A stretch of DNA of 64,000 bases, taken from positions 496,001 through 560,000 of the forward strand of contig NZ_RCHR01000003.1 of assembly GCF_003665065.1 (NCBI RefSeq), read 5' to 3'. The notes beneath the pieces are model-generated. The model was not told the DNA's origin. It did not search any database and worked only from the letters and a program-made list of their open reading frames with translations. Position numbers and translations under genes: made by a program. Below, piece after piece: positions 9,101 to 17,171 of this stretch; position 1 is the stretch's first letter, and every line of letters begins with the position of its first letter. This DNA comes from Oceanobacillus piezotolerans (GTDB taxonomy: Bacteria; Bacillota; Bacilli; Bacillales; Amphibacillaceae).

Positions 9101-9325
9101 TTATCTTTTCCGAATATTCGCCAGCTCTTCGATGAAAGCTTGTGCTTCAGAGCTGCTCAGTCTACCTTTTTTCACGACCATATCGTACATTGATTTAAGT
9201 TCGTCATATTTATTAAGGTCATAGTCATCTGCGTCCAAAAGTCCCCGGTTTACGACATTCAAATAATCTGCTAATTGATCTAGAATTATTTTTAAATTTG
9301 CTTGAGAGGCTGTTTCTAAGCTCAT
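9101..9325 (-). CDS. DUF1128 family protein (YfkK-like)
   Basis: The 74-aa product on the minus strand resembles the Bacillaceae DUF1128 family: it shares L-x-V-V-N-R-G, a Y-D-E-L-K-x-M-Y-D-M segment and a C-terminal S-x-S-E-x-Q-A-x-x-E-E-L-A-N-x-R. Function is unknown. A good binding site (AAAGGAGGGAAGAG, reading on the minus strand) precedes the ATG at 9325. It is the only reverse-strand gene in the window, placed between rnc and smc where B. subtilis has none (its yfkK is elsewhere), which suggests a local rearrangement or lineage-specific placement. Confidence 0.82.
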   Translation of the reverse strand: MSLETASQANLKIILDQLADYLNVVNRGLLDADDYDLNKYDELKSMYDMVVKKGRLSSSEAQAFIEELANIRKR

Positions 9326-9394
9326 CTCTTCCCTCCTTTTAGTAAAAAATTTATGTATAATTTCTATAAGCAGTTTTCTTTCTCTATAGGTGCT

Positions 9395-9432
9395 ACTAAG
9401 GATTGTAAAATATGGGTAATCCTTAGTTTTCT
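9395..9432 (+). terminator. hairpin with U-rich tail upstream of smc
   Basis: ACTAAGGATT (9395-9404) and AATCCTTAGT (9418-9427) form a perfect 10-bp stem followed by TTTCT. It looks like a plus-strand terminator although no plus-strand gene ends before it. Confidence 0.4.
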
Positions 9433-9459
9433 ATTAAGCTTCTTTTGTTTATAAGTTTA

Positions 9460-9468
9460 TGATAAAAT
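9460..9468 (+). promoter_or_regulatory. possible extended -10 promoter of smc
   Basis: TGATAAAAT fits TGN plus a near-consensus -10; the -35 is weak. It would give a 5' leader of about 175 nt containing the nested dyads at 9504-9551. Confidence 0.35.
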
Positions 9469-9651
9469 AAATGCGGTAAAAAGCCAAATGTTTTTTAATT
9501 TCTCTGCGTTGAACTTGTCAGTTCTAATTAACTTTTTAAGGTACTACGCAGTGGGTTTGTACATTTGCAAATAATTGAGCTAATGAGAGAGTCCAATGTT
9601 TTTAATAAATGAGCAATTAATTTGCTTTTCGTTGATATAGGAGAATGAATG

Positions 9652-12600
9652 ATGTATTTAAAAAGATTAGAAAGCGTGGGATTCAAATCGTTTGCTGAAC
9701 GAATCAGTGTTGAATTTGTCCCAGGAGTAACGGCTGTTGTAGGTCCTAATGGCAGCGGGAAAAGTAATATAACCGATGCGATCCGCTGGGTGTTAGGTGA
9801 GCAATCAGCTAAATCATTAAGAGGCGCTAAAATGGAAGATATCATCTTTCAGGGAAGTGATACAAGGAAACCTTTAAATGTCGCTGAAGTTACACTTGTC
9901 CTGAACAATGAAAATCACACATTGCCTTTAGATTACGACGAAGTGAGTGTTACAAGACGTGTTTACAGGTCAGGTGAGAGTGAATTTTATATAAATAAAC
10001 AGTCCTGCAGACTTAAAGATATCATTGACTTGTTTATGGATTCAGGATTAGGAAGAGATGCCTTTTCGATTATTAGTCAGGGGAAAGTAGAGGAAATTCT
10101 GAGTTCAAAGGCCGAAGAAAGACGCACGATTTTTGAAGAAGCTGCAGGAGTTTTAAAGTATAAGCAACGTAAAAAGAAAGCTGAATATAAATTAGCTGAA
10201 ACTCAAGAAAACCTTAATCGTGTAGAAGATATTATTTACGAAATAGAACAGCAAATAAATCCACTTAAGGATCAAGCTGAAACAGCGAAGAAATATCTTC
10301 AGTTAAAAGAGGAACTGAAAACAAAAGAGATTTCATTCTTAATAGCAGAAATTGAAAAAATACATACGGAATGGCAATTATTATTAAATACAATAGAAAA
10401 TGAGCATGCAGAAGAATTAAAAGTAAAAACAGCCATTCAAAAAAAAGAGGCCGCTTTAGAGCAAAAAAGACAACAGGTTGATGAAATAGATAAGGAAATA
10501 GAAAGGCTTCAGTCAAGCCTGCTAGAGACGACTCAGCTCCTCGAAAAATATGAGGGTAAAAAACAGCTGCTAAATGAAAGAAACAAGCACTTTGATGAAA
10601 ATAAACAAAAACTGGAATCCCAAAAGCAGTCAGCAGCAGTAAAGATTGGTGAACTGCATGATGAATTAGTAAAAGAACAAAAGCAGCTTTCTGAAATAAC
10701 AGCTAAACGACAGGAAACCAAGGAGACTGTCAAACAGCTGCAGCAAAAATTGTCTCTTAATCAAGAAACTATTTCAGAGCAGATTGAAGAATTAAAATCA
10801 GAATACATTGAGTACCTCAATAAGCAAGCAGCTATGCGAAATGAGAAGCAATCAATAGAAACACAACTGAAACAAGTATTAGGGAAAAAAGATATTCAGG
10901 CTTCTAAATTTGAGGATTTGTTAAACCAAAGAGAAGAGTTGAACGAAAGAAGAAAGCTGAAAAAAGCAAAATTAGTCAGCCAGGAAGCGAAATATCAAGA
11001 TACACAGCTGCGATTGAAAACGTTAAAGTATCAATTAGAAACTGAGCGACAAGTCTTTCAAGATTCACAGACAAAACTTTATCAAGGCTATCAATATATC
11101 GAGAAATTAAAGTCGAGAAAGGAAATGCTCGACGAAATGAAAGAGGATTTCCAAGGATTCTTCCAAGGTGTTAAAGCGGTTTTAAAAGCACGTGAGAATC
11201 ATAAATTAGCTGATATATATGGGGCGGTTATTGAGTTGATTGAGGTTCCAAAAGAGTACATTACAGCAATAGAAACAGTACTCGGCGGACAGGCACAGCA
11301 TATCGTTGTCAAAGACGACAAAGCAGCTCGAGAGGCGATATTGTGGCTAAAGAAAACAAATAATGGCCGCGCGACATTTCTACCACTACAGTCAATTCAA
11401 ACACGCTCTATTCCAAGAGAGGTGCTTTCACAGATTGAGAACCATTCGGGATATGTTGGAATTGCAGGGCAATTAGTTCAGGCAAATGAAACCTACCAAA
11501 GAGCAGTAAACCATTTAATGGGCAATGTTATCATTGCTAAGACTTTGAAGGATGCTAATGATATTGCGAAATGGACACAGAGAAGATTTCGAGTGGTGAC
11601 ACTTGATGGAGATGTAGTGAATCCGGGTGGTTCTATGTCGGGTGGTGCCAAAAAGAAGACGAACCAATCTTTATTCACGAGAGAGAAAGATCTTCAAGAA
11701 ATTACCGAGAAGATTAATGAATATCAAGAGAAGATTGTTCAATTTGAATATAAGGTTAAACGTAAAAAAGAAGAGATTTCCGAAATTGAAAATGAACTAT
11801 CACTTACGGAAGAGAATTCAGGAACAGAACAACAGCAATGGCAACTCCTGCAAACGGAATGTAAAGAAATAGAGTTGAAGTTAGAATCATTAAACGAGAA
11901 TTTGTATATCTTTGATCAAGATCAAAAGCAATACACACAAGACCGTGAACAACTAGAGAATCGAAATAAAGAGTTATCGAAAGAACTTGAAGGGATTAGA
12001 ATACAACTAGAAGATATTAATAAACAAATCGAGGCATTATCCCAACAAGAGGTTGCATTCAAAGAGAATAAGGAAACTCTGCAGCAGGAGCTGCATCAAT
12101 CACAAGTGGCTTTAGCAGAGCTTGAAGAGCGCGTTAGAAACCAGAGAGAAAAAGTAAAAACGGTGGAAGAACGCTTAAAAGCTTTTGAAGAACAATATGA
12201 TATGTATACAGATGAACTAGATAAGTTGCTTGAAATGGAGCATGTAGAAGAAACAGAAGAAGAAATAGATTCTATTATCATATCGAAAAAGGAAATAAAA
12301 TTAGAATTGACAACCTCGATTCAAGAAAAGCGACAAAAAAGAGCTCACTTAACAGCATATACACAGGATGAAGAGAGAGAAATAAAAGAAGAAACCAAAA
12401 AACATCAAAGCTTTCTTAACGAAATTCAACAAAAAGAAGTACAAGCGAACCGACTTGATGTTGATTTAGAGAATCGCTTATCTCTTTTAGAAACTGAGTA
12501 TATGATAACCTATGAAAAAGCATCAAAAACGTATGAGAAGGCTGAAAATATTGCGGAGGCTAAAGAAGAGGTTAAGGCACTGAAACTTGCAATAGAAAGC

Positions 12601-13218
12601 CTAGGTAATGTCAATCTTGGCGCCATTGATGAATATGAGCGAGTATCCGAGCGCTATAGTTTCTTGAGTGAGCAGAGGAATGATTTAGTAGAAGCAAAGA
12701 ATACCTTGTTTGCCGTCATTGCAGAGATGGATGACGAAATGGAGAAGCGCTTTGACAGTACCTTCACCCAAATAAAAGATCAGTTTGGAGTAGTTTTTCG
12801 GCAGTTATTTGGTGGTGGCCATGCTGAGCTGAAACTCACGGATCCAAAGAATCTTCTCGATACAGGTGTTGATATCATAGCGCAGCCGCCAGGGAAGAAA
12901 CTCCAGAACCTAGGCCTTCTTTCTGGGGGAGAAAGAGCACTAACCGCCATTGCATTATTGTTTGCTATACTAAGAGTGCGCCCTGTACCCTTCTGCATTC
13001 TTGATGAAGTAGAGGCGGCATTAGATGAGGCGAATGTTAGCAGGTTTGCAAAATATGTGAAGCTCTATAGTGAAAATACACAATTCATTGTCATTACCCA
13101 CCGTAAGGGTACAATGGAAGAGGCCGATGTGCTGTATGGGGTGACCATGCAAGAATCGGGTGTTTCGCGAATGGTTTCTGTTCGTCTGGAAGATACAAAG
13201 GAACTAATTAATTCATAA
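9652..13218 (+). CDS. smc: chromosome segregation protein SMC
   Basis: SMC is the ATPase core of bacterial condensin with ScpA/ScpB. The 1188-aa protein has Walker A G-P-N-G-S-G-K-S at 31-38, two long coiled-coil arms rich in Glu, Lys and Gln, a hinge domain at about 515-660 (G-F-F-Q-G-V-K-A-V onward), and the C-terminal signature L-S-G-G-E-R-A-L with D-E-V-E-A-A-L-D near 1095-1130. I prefer ATG 9652 over the adjacent ATG 9649 from spacing to GGAG and similarity to the usual M-Y/F-L-K-R-L start. ftsY follows after 15 nt. Confidence 0.97.
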   Translation: MYLKRLESVGFKSFAERISVEFVPGVTAVVGPNGSGKSNITDAIRWVLGEQSAKSLRGAKMEDIIFQGSDTRKPLNVAEVTLVLNNENHTLPLDYDEVSVTRRVYRSGESEFYINKQSCRLKDIIDLFMDSGLGRDAFSIISQGKVEEILSSKAEERRTIFEEAAGVLKYKQRKKKAEYKLAETQENLNRVEDIIYEIEQQINPLKDQAETAKKYLQLKEELKTKEISFLIAEIEKIHTEWQLLLNTIENEHAEELKVKTAIQKKEAALEQKRQQVDEIDKEIERLQSSLLETTQLLEKYEGKKQLLNERNKHFDENKQKLESQKQSAAVKIGELHDELVKEQKQLSEITAKRQETKETVKQLQQKLSLNQETISEQIEELKSEYIEYLNKQAAMRNEKQSIETQLKQVLGKKDIQASKFEDLLNQREELNERRKLKKAKLVSQEAKYQDTQLRLKTLKYQLETERQVFQDSQTKLYQGYQYIEKLKSRKEMLDEMKEDFQGFFQGVKAVLKARENHKLADIYGAVIELIEVPKEYITAIETVLGGQAQHIVVKDDKAAREAILWLKKTNNGRATFLPLQSIQTRSIPREVLSQIENHSGYVGIAGQLVQANETYQRAVNHLMGNVIIAKTLKDANDIAKWTQRRFRVVTLDGDVVNPGGSMSGGAKKKTNQSLFTREKDLQEITEKINEYQEKIVQFEYKVKRKKEEISEIENELSLTEENSGTEQQQWQLLQTECKEIELKLESLNENLYIFDQDQKQYTQDREQLENRNKELSKELEGIRIQLEDINKQIEALSQQEVAFKENKETLQQELHQSQVALAELEERVRNQREKVKTVEERLKAFEEQYDMYTDELDKLLEMEHVEETEEEIDSIIISKKEIKLELTTSIQEKRQKRAHLTAYTQDEEREIKEETKKHQSFLNEIQQKEVQANRLDVDLENRLSLLETEYMITYEKASKTYEKAENIAEAKEEVKALKLAIESLGNVNLGAIDEYERVSERYSFLSEQRNDLVEAKNTLFAVIAEMDDEMEKRFDSTFTQIKDQFGVVFRQLFGGGHAELKLTDPKNLLDTGVDIIAQPPGKKLQNLGLLSGGERALTAIALLFAILRVRPVPFCILDEVEAALDEANVSRFAKYVKLYSENTQFIVITHRKGTMEEADVLYGVTMQESGVSRMVSVRLEDTKELINS

Positions 13219-13233
13219 GGAGGTTTTTATGAA

Positions 13234-14226
13234 ATGGGTTTTATGGATAAGTTAAGAAATAGATTTAAACAGAACGCTGAAACAGAAGAAGTCTCTGAGA
13301 AATATAAAGAGGGGATGGAGAAAACTCGAAATTCCTTTTCAAGCAAAATAAATGATTTAATTGCCAGATATCGTAAAGTGGATGAAGATTTCTTCGAAGA
13401 GCTGGAAGAGGTTCTGATAACAGCTGATGTTGGTGTCAACACAGTAATGGATTTAATTGATGAGTTAAAGATGGAAGTAAAGCGCCGAAACATTAAGGAC
13501 ACCAAAGAAGTAAAAGAGGTCATCTCTGAAAAACTAGTTGAAATTTATTATGGTGATGATAGCCAACAGATTGAGGAGCTAAATCTTCAAGAAGATGGAT
13601 TAACAGTGCTATTGGTAGTCGGTGTAAATGGAGCTGGAAAAACTACTTCTATTGGCAAGCTTGCTAACCAATTAAAAAGTGAAGGAAAAAATGTAGTATT
13701 AGCTGCTGGAGATACATTCCGTGCTGGGGCCATAGAACAGCTGGAAGTGTGGGGAGAAAGAGCTGGAGTTGATGTGATTAAACATACCGCTGGAAGTGAT
13801 CCAGCTGCAGTTATATTTGATGCAATCAAAGCAGCTAAGGCAAGGGAAGCAGACGTATTAATTTGTGATACAGCAGGAAGGCTGCAAAACAAAGTTAATC
13901 TTATGAATGAATTAGAAAAGGTAAAACGAGTTATAGAACGTGAGGTGCCAGGTGCTCCTCATGAAGTTCTATTAGTATTGGATGCAACTACAGGACAAAA
14001 TGCGTTGAGCCAAGCAAAAACATTCTCAGAGTCTACCGACGTTTCAGGTATTGTATTAACCAAGCTTGATGGGACGGCAAAGGGTGGAATTGTCTTAGCT
14101 ATTCGTCATGAATTAAATATTCCGGTAAAATTCGTAGGTTTAGGAGAAAAAATGGAGGATCTGCGGAAATTTGATGCAAATGCCTTTGTTTATGGCCTCT
14201 TTGCTGATATGTTGGAGGATGAATAG
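13234..14226 (+). CDS. ftsY: signal recognition particle receptor FtsY
   Basis: FtsY is the SRP receptor GTPase that delivers ribosome-nascent chains to the Sec translocon. The 330-aa protein has a short acidic A region, an NG domain with G-V-N-G-A-G-K-T-T, D-T-A-G-R and T-K-L-D-G motifs, and A-A-G-D-T-F-R-A-G-A. It lacks a long N-terminal membrane extension, as in other bacilli. Start at 13234 fits the family; an overlapping out-of-frame ATG at 13229 opens only eight codons and lies nearer the AAGGAGG, so slight initiation competition is possible. Confidence 0.96.
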   Translation: MGFMDKLRNRFKQNAETEEVSEKYKEGMEKTRNSFSSKINDLIARYRKVDEDFFEELEEVLITADVGVNTVMDLIDELKMEVKRRNIKDTKEVKEVISEKLVEIYYGDDSQQIEELNLQEDGLTVLLVVGVNGAGKTTSIGKLANQLKSEGKNVVLAAGDTFRAGAIEQLEVWGERAGVDVIKHTAGSDPAAVIFDAIKAAKAREADVLICDTAGRLQNKVNLMNELEKVKRVIEREVPGAPHEVLLVLDATTGQNALSQAKTFSESTDVSGIVLTKLDGTAKGGIVLAIRHELNIPVKFVGLGEKMEDLRKFDANAFVYGLFADMLEDE

Positions 14227-14234
14227 GTTCTCCC

Positions 14235-14262
14235 TTGACATCCCCTCTATATCCGTTAATAT
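14235..14262 (+). promoter_or_regulatory. putative promoter of ylxM-ffh
   Basis: A consensus TTGACA (14235-14240) is followed after 16 nt by TAATAT (14257-14262). Position 39 bp before ylxM supports it. Confidence 0.5.
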
Positions 14263-14300
14263 TAACGTAAAGGGAATATACTTAACAAGGAGTGATATGT

Positions 14301-14618
14301 GTGTTGGAGAAAACGACCAGGATGAATTATTTGTTTGACTTTTACCAAGCCTTGTTAACTCCTAAACAGCGGAATTACATGGAATTATATTACTTAGAGG
14401 ATTATTCCCTTGGTGAAATTTCTGAGCTGTTCCAAGTATCTCGCCAAGCAGTTTATGACAATATTAAACGGACTGAGGCTATGTTAGAAACATACGAAGA
14501 AAAATTGCATTTATATGATCGTTTTGAAAAAAGAAATAGGGTACTAGAGCAAATGGAAGATATAATAGCCGATAAGGAGCTTGAAACCTTAGTTCAACAA
14601 TTAAAAGAAATAGATTAG
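14301..14618 (+). CDS. ylxM: YlxM family DNA-binding protein, SRP-associated
   Basis: The 105-aa product starts with the family pattern [14 protein letters not shown] and has a sigma-70 region 4-like helix-turn-helix ([20 protein letters not shown]). YlxM is encoded with ffh in most Firmicutes and is thought to modulate SRP. GTG 14301 is preferred because AAGGAGTG stands 6 nt upstream; an in-frame GTG at 14292 lies inside that site. ffh follows after 13 nt. Confidence 0.92.
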   Translation: MLEKTTRMNYLFDFYQALLTPKQRNYMELYYLEDYSLGEISELFQVSRQAVYDNIKRTEAMLETYEEKLHLYDRFEKRNRVLEQMEDIIADKELETLVQQLKEID

Positions 14619-14631
14619 GAGGACACCTTCT

Positions 14632-15975
14632 ATGGCATTTGAAGGATTGGCCGACCGCCTGCAGAGTACGATAAAAAAGATTACTGGTAAAGGTAAAGTA
14701 TCTGAACAAGATGTAAAGGAAATGACTCGCGAGGTCAGACTGGCTTTACTTGAAGCGGATGTTAACTTTAAAGTAGTTAAAGATTTAATAAAACGTATTA
14801 AAGAACGTGCAGTTGGACAGGAAGTAATGGAGAGCTTAACTCCTGGCCAACAAGTAATTAAAGTGGTTAAGGAAGAATTAACTGCATTAATGGGAGGAGA
14901 ACAAAGTAAGATTGCAGTGGCCGATCGCCCTCCAACGGTGATTATGATGGTAGGTTTGCAAGGTGCTGGTAAGACAACTACCACTGGTAAATTAGCAAAT
15001 CTACTGCGCAAGAAACATAATCGTTCTCCACTACTAGTAGCTTGTGACGTCTATCGTCCTGCTGCGATTAAACAGTTGAAAACACTTGGTAGTCAATTGG
15101 ATATGCCGGTATATTCGTTAGGAACAGAGGCGAATCCTGTTGATATTGCTACACAGGCATTAGAGAAAGCGAAAGCTGATCATCATGATTATGTCATTAT
15201 CGATACTGCTGGGCGCTTACACATAGATACCGATCTAATGGGTGAGTTATCAGAGATTAAAGCTCAAGTGAAACCAGATGAAATATTCCTGGTTGTCGAC
15301 TCGATGACAGGACAGGATGCGGTTAATGTAGCGGAAAGCTTTAATGAACAACTGGATATTACTGGTGTCATTTTAACAAAACTTGATGGTGATACACGTG
15401 GTGGTGCTGCACTTTCCATTAAAGCAGTAACTGACAAACCAATTAAGTTTGCCGGTATGGGTGAGAAGCTTGACCAGTTAGAACCTTTCCATCCGGAAAG
15501 AATGGCGTCCAGAATATTGGGGATGGGAGATGTTCTTTCCCTTATTGAGAAGGCCCAAGAAAACGTTGATGAGAAGCAAGCGAAAGAGTTAGAAGAAAAA
15601 ATGCGTACCATGTCCTTTACGTTTGATGATTTCCTTGAGCAGATGGGGCAAGTGCGAAATATGGGACCATTAGATGAGCTCATTAATATGCTGCCTGGTG
15701 CGAACAAAATGAAAGGACTGAAGAATGCTCAATTAGATGAGAAACAAATTTCTCAAGTGGAAGCCATTATTCAGTCCATGACGAAGAAAGAAAGACAGGA
15801 ACCAGATATTATTAATGCTAGTCGTAAAAAGCGAATTGCAAAAGGATCAGGAACGAATGTTTCTCAAGTAAATCGATTGCTAAAGCAGTTTAGTGAAATG
15901 AAAAAGATGATGAAGCAAATGACAAATATGCAAAAAGGGAAAAAAGCAAAGGGTATGAAATTTCCTTTTATGTAG
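14632..15975 (+). CDS. ffh: signal recognition particle GTPase Ffh
   Basis: Ffh binds 4.5S/scRNA and signal sequences and docks with FtsY. The 447-aa protein has an N domain (1-90), a G domain with G-L-Q-G-A-G-K-T at 108-115, D-T-A-G-R, and T-K-L-D-G-D-T-R-G-G, and a Met-rich M domain (about 300-447) ending in a basic tail with repeated K-M-M-K-Q-M. AGGAGG precedes ATG 14632. Its own receptor gene, ftsY, lies just upstream. Confidence 0.97.
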   Translation: MAFEGLADRLQSTIKKITGKGKVSEQDVKEMTREVRLALLEADVNFKVVKDLIKRIKERAVGQEVMESLTPGQQVIKVVKEELTALMGGEQSKIAVADRPPTVIMMVGLQGAGKTTTTGKLANLLRKKHNRSPLLVACDVYRPAAIKQLKTLGSQLDMPVYSLGTEANPVDIATQALEKAKADHHDYVIIDTAGRLHIDTDLMGELSEIKAQVKPDEIFLVVDSMTGQDAVNVAESFNEQLDITGVILTKLDGDTRGGAALSIKAVTDKPIKFAGMGEKLDQLEPFHPERMASRILGMGDVLSLIEKAQENVDEKQAKELEEKMRTMSFTFDDFLEQMGQVRNMGPLDELINMLPGANKMKGLKNAQLDEKQISQVEAIIQSMTKKERQEPDIINASRKKRIAKGSGTNVSQVNRLLKQFSEMKKMMKQMTNMQKGKKAKGMKFPFM

Positions 15976-15986
15976 TAATTTAATGG

Positions 15987-16015
15987 ACATTACAAAGGAA
16001 AATACATTGTAATGT
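15987..16015 (+). repeat. inverted repeat after ffh
   Basis: ACATTACAA (15987-15995) and TTGTAATGT (16007-16015) form a perfect 9-bp stem without a T-run on the plus strand. It may act as a weak terminator or mRNA end stabiliser for ffh; it ends 8 bp before the rpsP -35 box. Confidence 0.5.
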
Positions 16016-16023
16016 AAAAACAC

Positions 16024-16052
16024 TTTACAGGCATGAAATTTTCTGTTAGAAT
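16024..16052 (+). promoter_or_regulatory. sigma-A promoter of rpsP operon
   Basis: TTTACA (16024-16029), 17-nt spacer ending in TGT (extended -10), TAGAAT (16047-16052), 38 bp before rpsP. Confidence 0.72.
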
Positions 16053-16089
16053 CATATCTTGTGAACAACATTTAATGGAGGTGCAAATA

Positions 16090-16356
16090 ATGGCAGTTAA
16101 AATTCGTTTAAAACGTATGGGTTCTAAAAGAAATCCATTTTACCGTATCGTTGTAGCTGATTCTCGTTCTCCACGTGATGGACGTCAAATCGAGCAAATC
16201 GGAACATATAACCCGGTAGTTAATCCGGTTGAAGTTAAAATCGACGAAGACAAAGCTTTAGATTGGATGAAAAAAGGTGCAAAACCTAGCGACACTGTTC
16301 GCAATCTTTTCTCAGAACAAGGCATCATGAAAAAATTCCACGAGTCAAAAAATTAA
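16090..16356 (+). CDS. rpsP: 30S ribosomal protein bS16
   Basis: The 88-aa basic protein begins [19 protein letters not shown], the hallmark of bS16, and is of normal length. ATG 16090 follows GGAGGTG; the longer open frame from 16033 runs through the promoter. It heads the rpsP-khpA-ylqD-rimM-trmD group. Confidence 0.97.
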   Translation: MAVKIRLKRMGSKRNPFYRIVVADSRSPRDGRQIEQIGTYNPVVNPVEVKIDEDKALDWMKKGAKPSDTVRNLFSEQGIMKKFHESKN

Positions 16357-16377
16357 TCGCGGAAAGTAAGTGATATC

Positions 16378-16605
16378 ATGAAAGCCCTAATTGAATCAAT
16401 TGTTAGGCCATTAGTTGATTATCCAGAAGACATTCATGTGACAGAAAACGAAGAGGATACTAAGATAGTATATCATCTTACGGTTCATACAGAGGATGTT
16501 GGAAAGATTATTGGCAAGAATGGTCGAATAGCAAAAGCGATTCGAACAGTGGTGTATGCCGCTAAGAATGATGGGAATAAACGTATCTACTTAGATATTA
16601 TGTAA
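16378..16605 (+). CDS. khpA: KH domain RNA-binding protein KhpA (YlqC)
   Basis: A 75-aa single KH-domain protein with the R-N-A-binding loop I-I-G-K-N-G-R at about 44-50. KhpA pairs with KhpB (Jag/EloR) in Firmicutes and affects cell elongation and RNA metabolism. It starts 21 nt after rpsP and is followed by a terminator, so the downstream ylqD-rimM-trmD genes may be partly uncoupled from rpsP-khpA. Confidence 0.93.
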   Translation: MKALIESIVRPLVDYPEDIHVTENEEDTKIVYHLTVHTEDVGKIIGKNGRIAKAIRTVVYAAKNDGNKRIYLDIM

Positions 16606-16646
16606 AAGGGAAAGGAGGAACCAGTATGGTTTTTCTTTCCCTTTTT
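16604..16646 (+). terminator. terminator after khpA
   Basis: AAAAGGGAAAG (16604-16614) pairs with CTTTCCCTTTTT (16635-16646). The loop includes AGGAGG and a downstream ATG, see the mini-ORF entry. Confidence 0.68.
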
Positions 16647-16682
16647 CAACATATAAACCTTTTAACAGGTAGGAAAGTTTAA
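16626..16682 (+). CDS. possible 18-codon leader peptide inside the khpA terminator
   Basis: ATG 16626 follows AGGAGG (16613-16618) at ideal 7-nt spacing and opens M-V-F-L-S-L-F-Q-H-I-N-L-L-T-G-R-K-V before TAA. The Shine-Dalgarno lies in the ascending stem/loop and the coding sequence includes the descending stem, so translation and termination would compete. No homologue is known to me; it may be chance. Confidence 0.25.
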   Translation: MVFLSLFQHINLLTGRKV

Positions 16683-16686
16683 ATTT

Positions 16687-16750
16687 ACTTACCTGCATAA
16701 GTGCAACCAAGGCTGTCTTCTAAAAGCTTGGCGACATCCAAGTTTTCTAA
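16687..16750 (+). repeat. two-hairpin intergenic element, copy 2
   Basis: Starts ACTTACCTGCATAAGTGCAA, matching 9026. It contains ACTTA/TAAGT and then three interacting segments CCAAG (16707-16711), CTTGG, CCAAG followed by TTTTCT. The middle segment can pair with either flank, giving mutually exclusive hairpins, the second terminator-like. It ends about 20 bp before ylqD. Confidence 0.5.
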
Positions 16751-16769
16751 TGATAGGGGAGAAGAACGG

Positions 16770-17159
16770 GTGAAAATCATAAAAAAAGTCCAAATAAAAC
16801 AGATTGTCACAGAAGAGAGCAAAAAGAAGTTAAAAGAAACGTTTGAAAACCAAAAAATGCGACTTGAACAAGAGTGTCAACAGCTCCTATTTGAAAAAAG
16901 AAAGCTTCAGAATAAGCCTGGGATATCAAAACAGGAGTTGAAGCAACGTTTTCAAAGAGAGATAAATAAAAGAAAAGAAAAAATGGAAATGCTCGATTTT
17001 AAGATAGAACAATTGGAAATGCTTGAAATAGGAAGTGAAATTGTTGAAAAGGAAGTTGAAGCTCTTGTTGAGGTAACAGAAGGAACGCATTGGAATAACA
17101 TTATGAATGAACAGGCCATTGTAATAAAAGATGGCATTGTTATTCGAATAGATAATTAG
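16770..17159 (+). CDS. ylqD: YlqD family protein
   Basis: The 129-aa product has an N-terminal K-I-I-K-K-V-Q-I-K-Q-I-V-T-E-E-S-K-K pattern seen in YlqD, a long charged coiled coil (about 20-90), and a beta-rich C-terminus ending V-I-K-D-G-I-V-I-R-I-D. Function unknown; it is conserved between khpA and rimM in bacilli. GTG 16770 follows GGGGAGAAG; the frame is open back to 16701 through the repeat element, which is unlikely to be coding. It ends 12 nt before rimM. Confidence 0.88.
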   Translation: MKIIKKVQIKQIVTEESKKKLKETFENQKMRLEQECQQLLFEKRKLQNKPGISKQELKQRFQREINKRKEKMEMLDFKIEQLEMLEIGSEIVEKEVEALVEVTEGTHWNNIMNEQAIVIKDGIVIRIDN

Positions 17160-17171
17160 TGGGTGAAGGAT

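Larger units (their letters stand above)
9326..9651. other. intergenic region between DUF1128 gene and smc
   Basis: 326 bp without a gene. It holds a perfect 10-bp hairpin with T-rich tail (9395-9432), a possible smc promoter (9460-9468), and nested dyads CTGCGT (9504-9509)/ACGCAG (9546-9551) enclosing GAACT/AGTTC (9511-9524). The minus-strand promoter for the DUF1128 gene should lie in the first 70 bp. Confidence 0.7.

Noticed and set aside
11627-11872. 81-codon plus-strand frame inside smc
   Set aside because: Alternative frame of the SMC coiled coil, Lys/Arg-rich because of AAA/AGA-rich DNA.
13229-13255. Eight-codon ORF overlapping the ftsY start
   Set aside because: Closer to the SD than ftsY but too short and with no conserved product; noted in the ftsY entry only.
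14601-15011. 136-codon minus-strand frame over ffh
   Set aside because: Lies opposite the Ffh N and G domain coding region, whose plus-strand product is certain; it is a shadow.
15264-15707. 147-codon minus-strand frame over ffh
   Set aside because: Shadow of the conserved G/M-domain coding sequence; no binding site in a sensible place.
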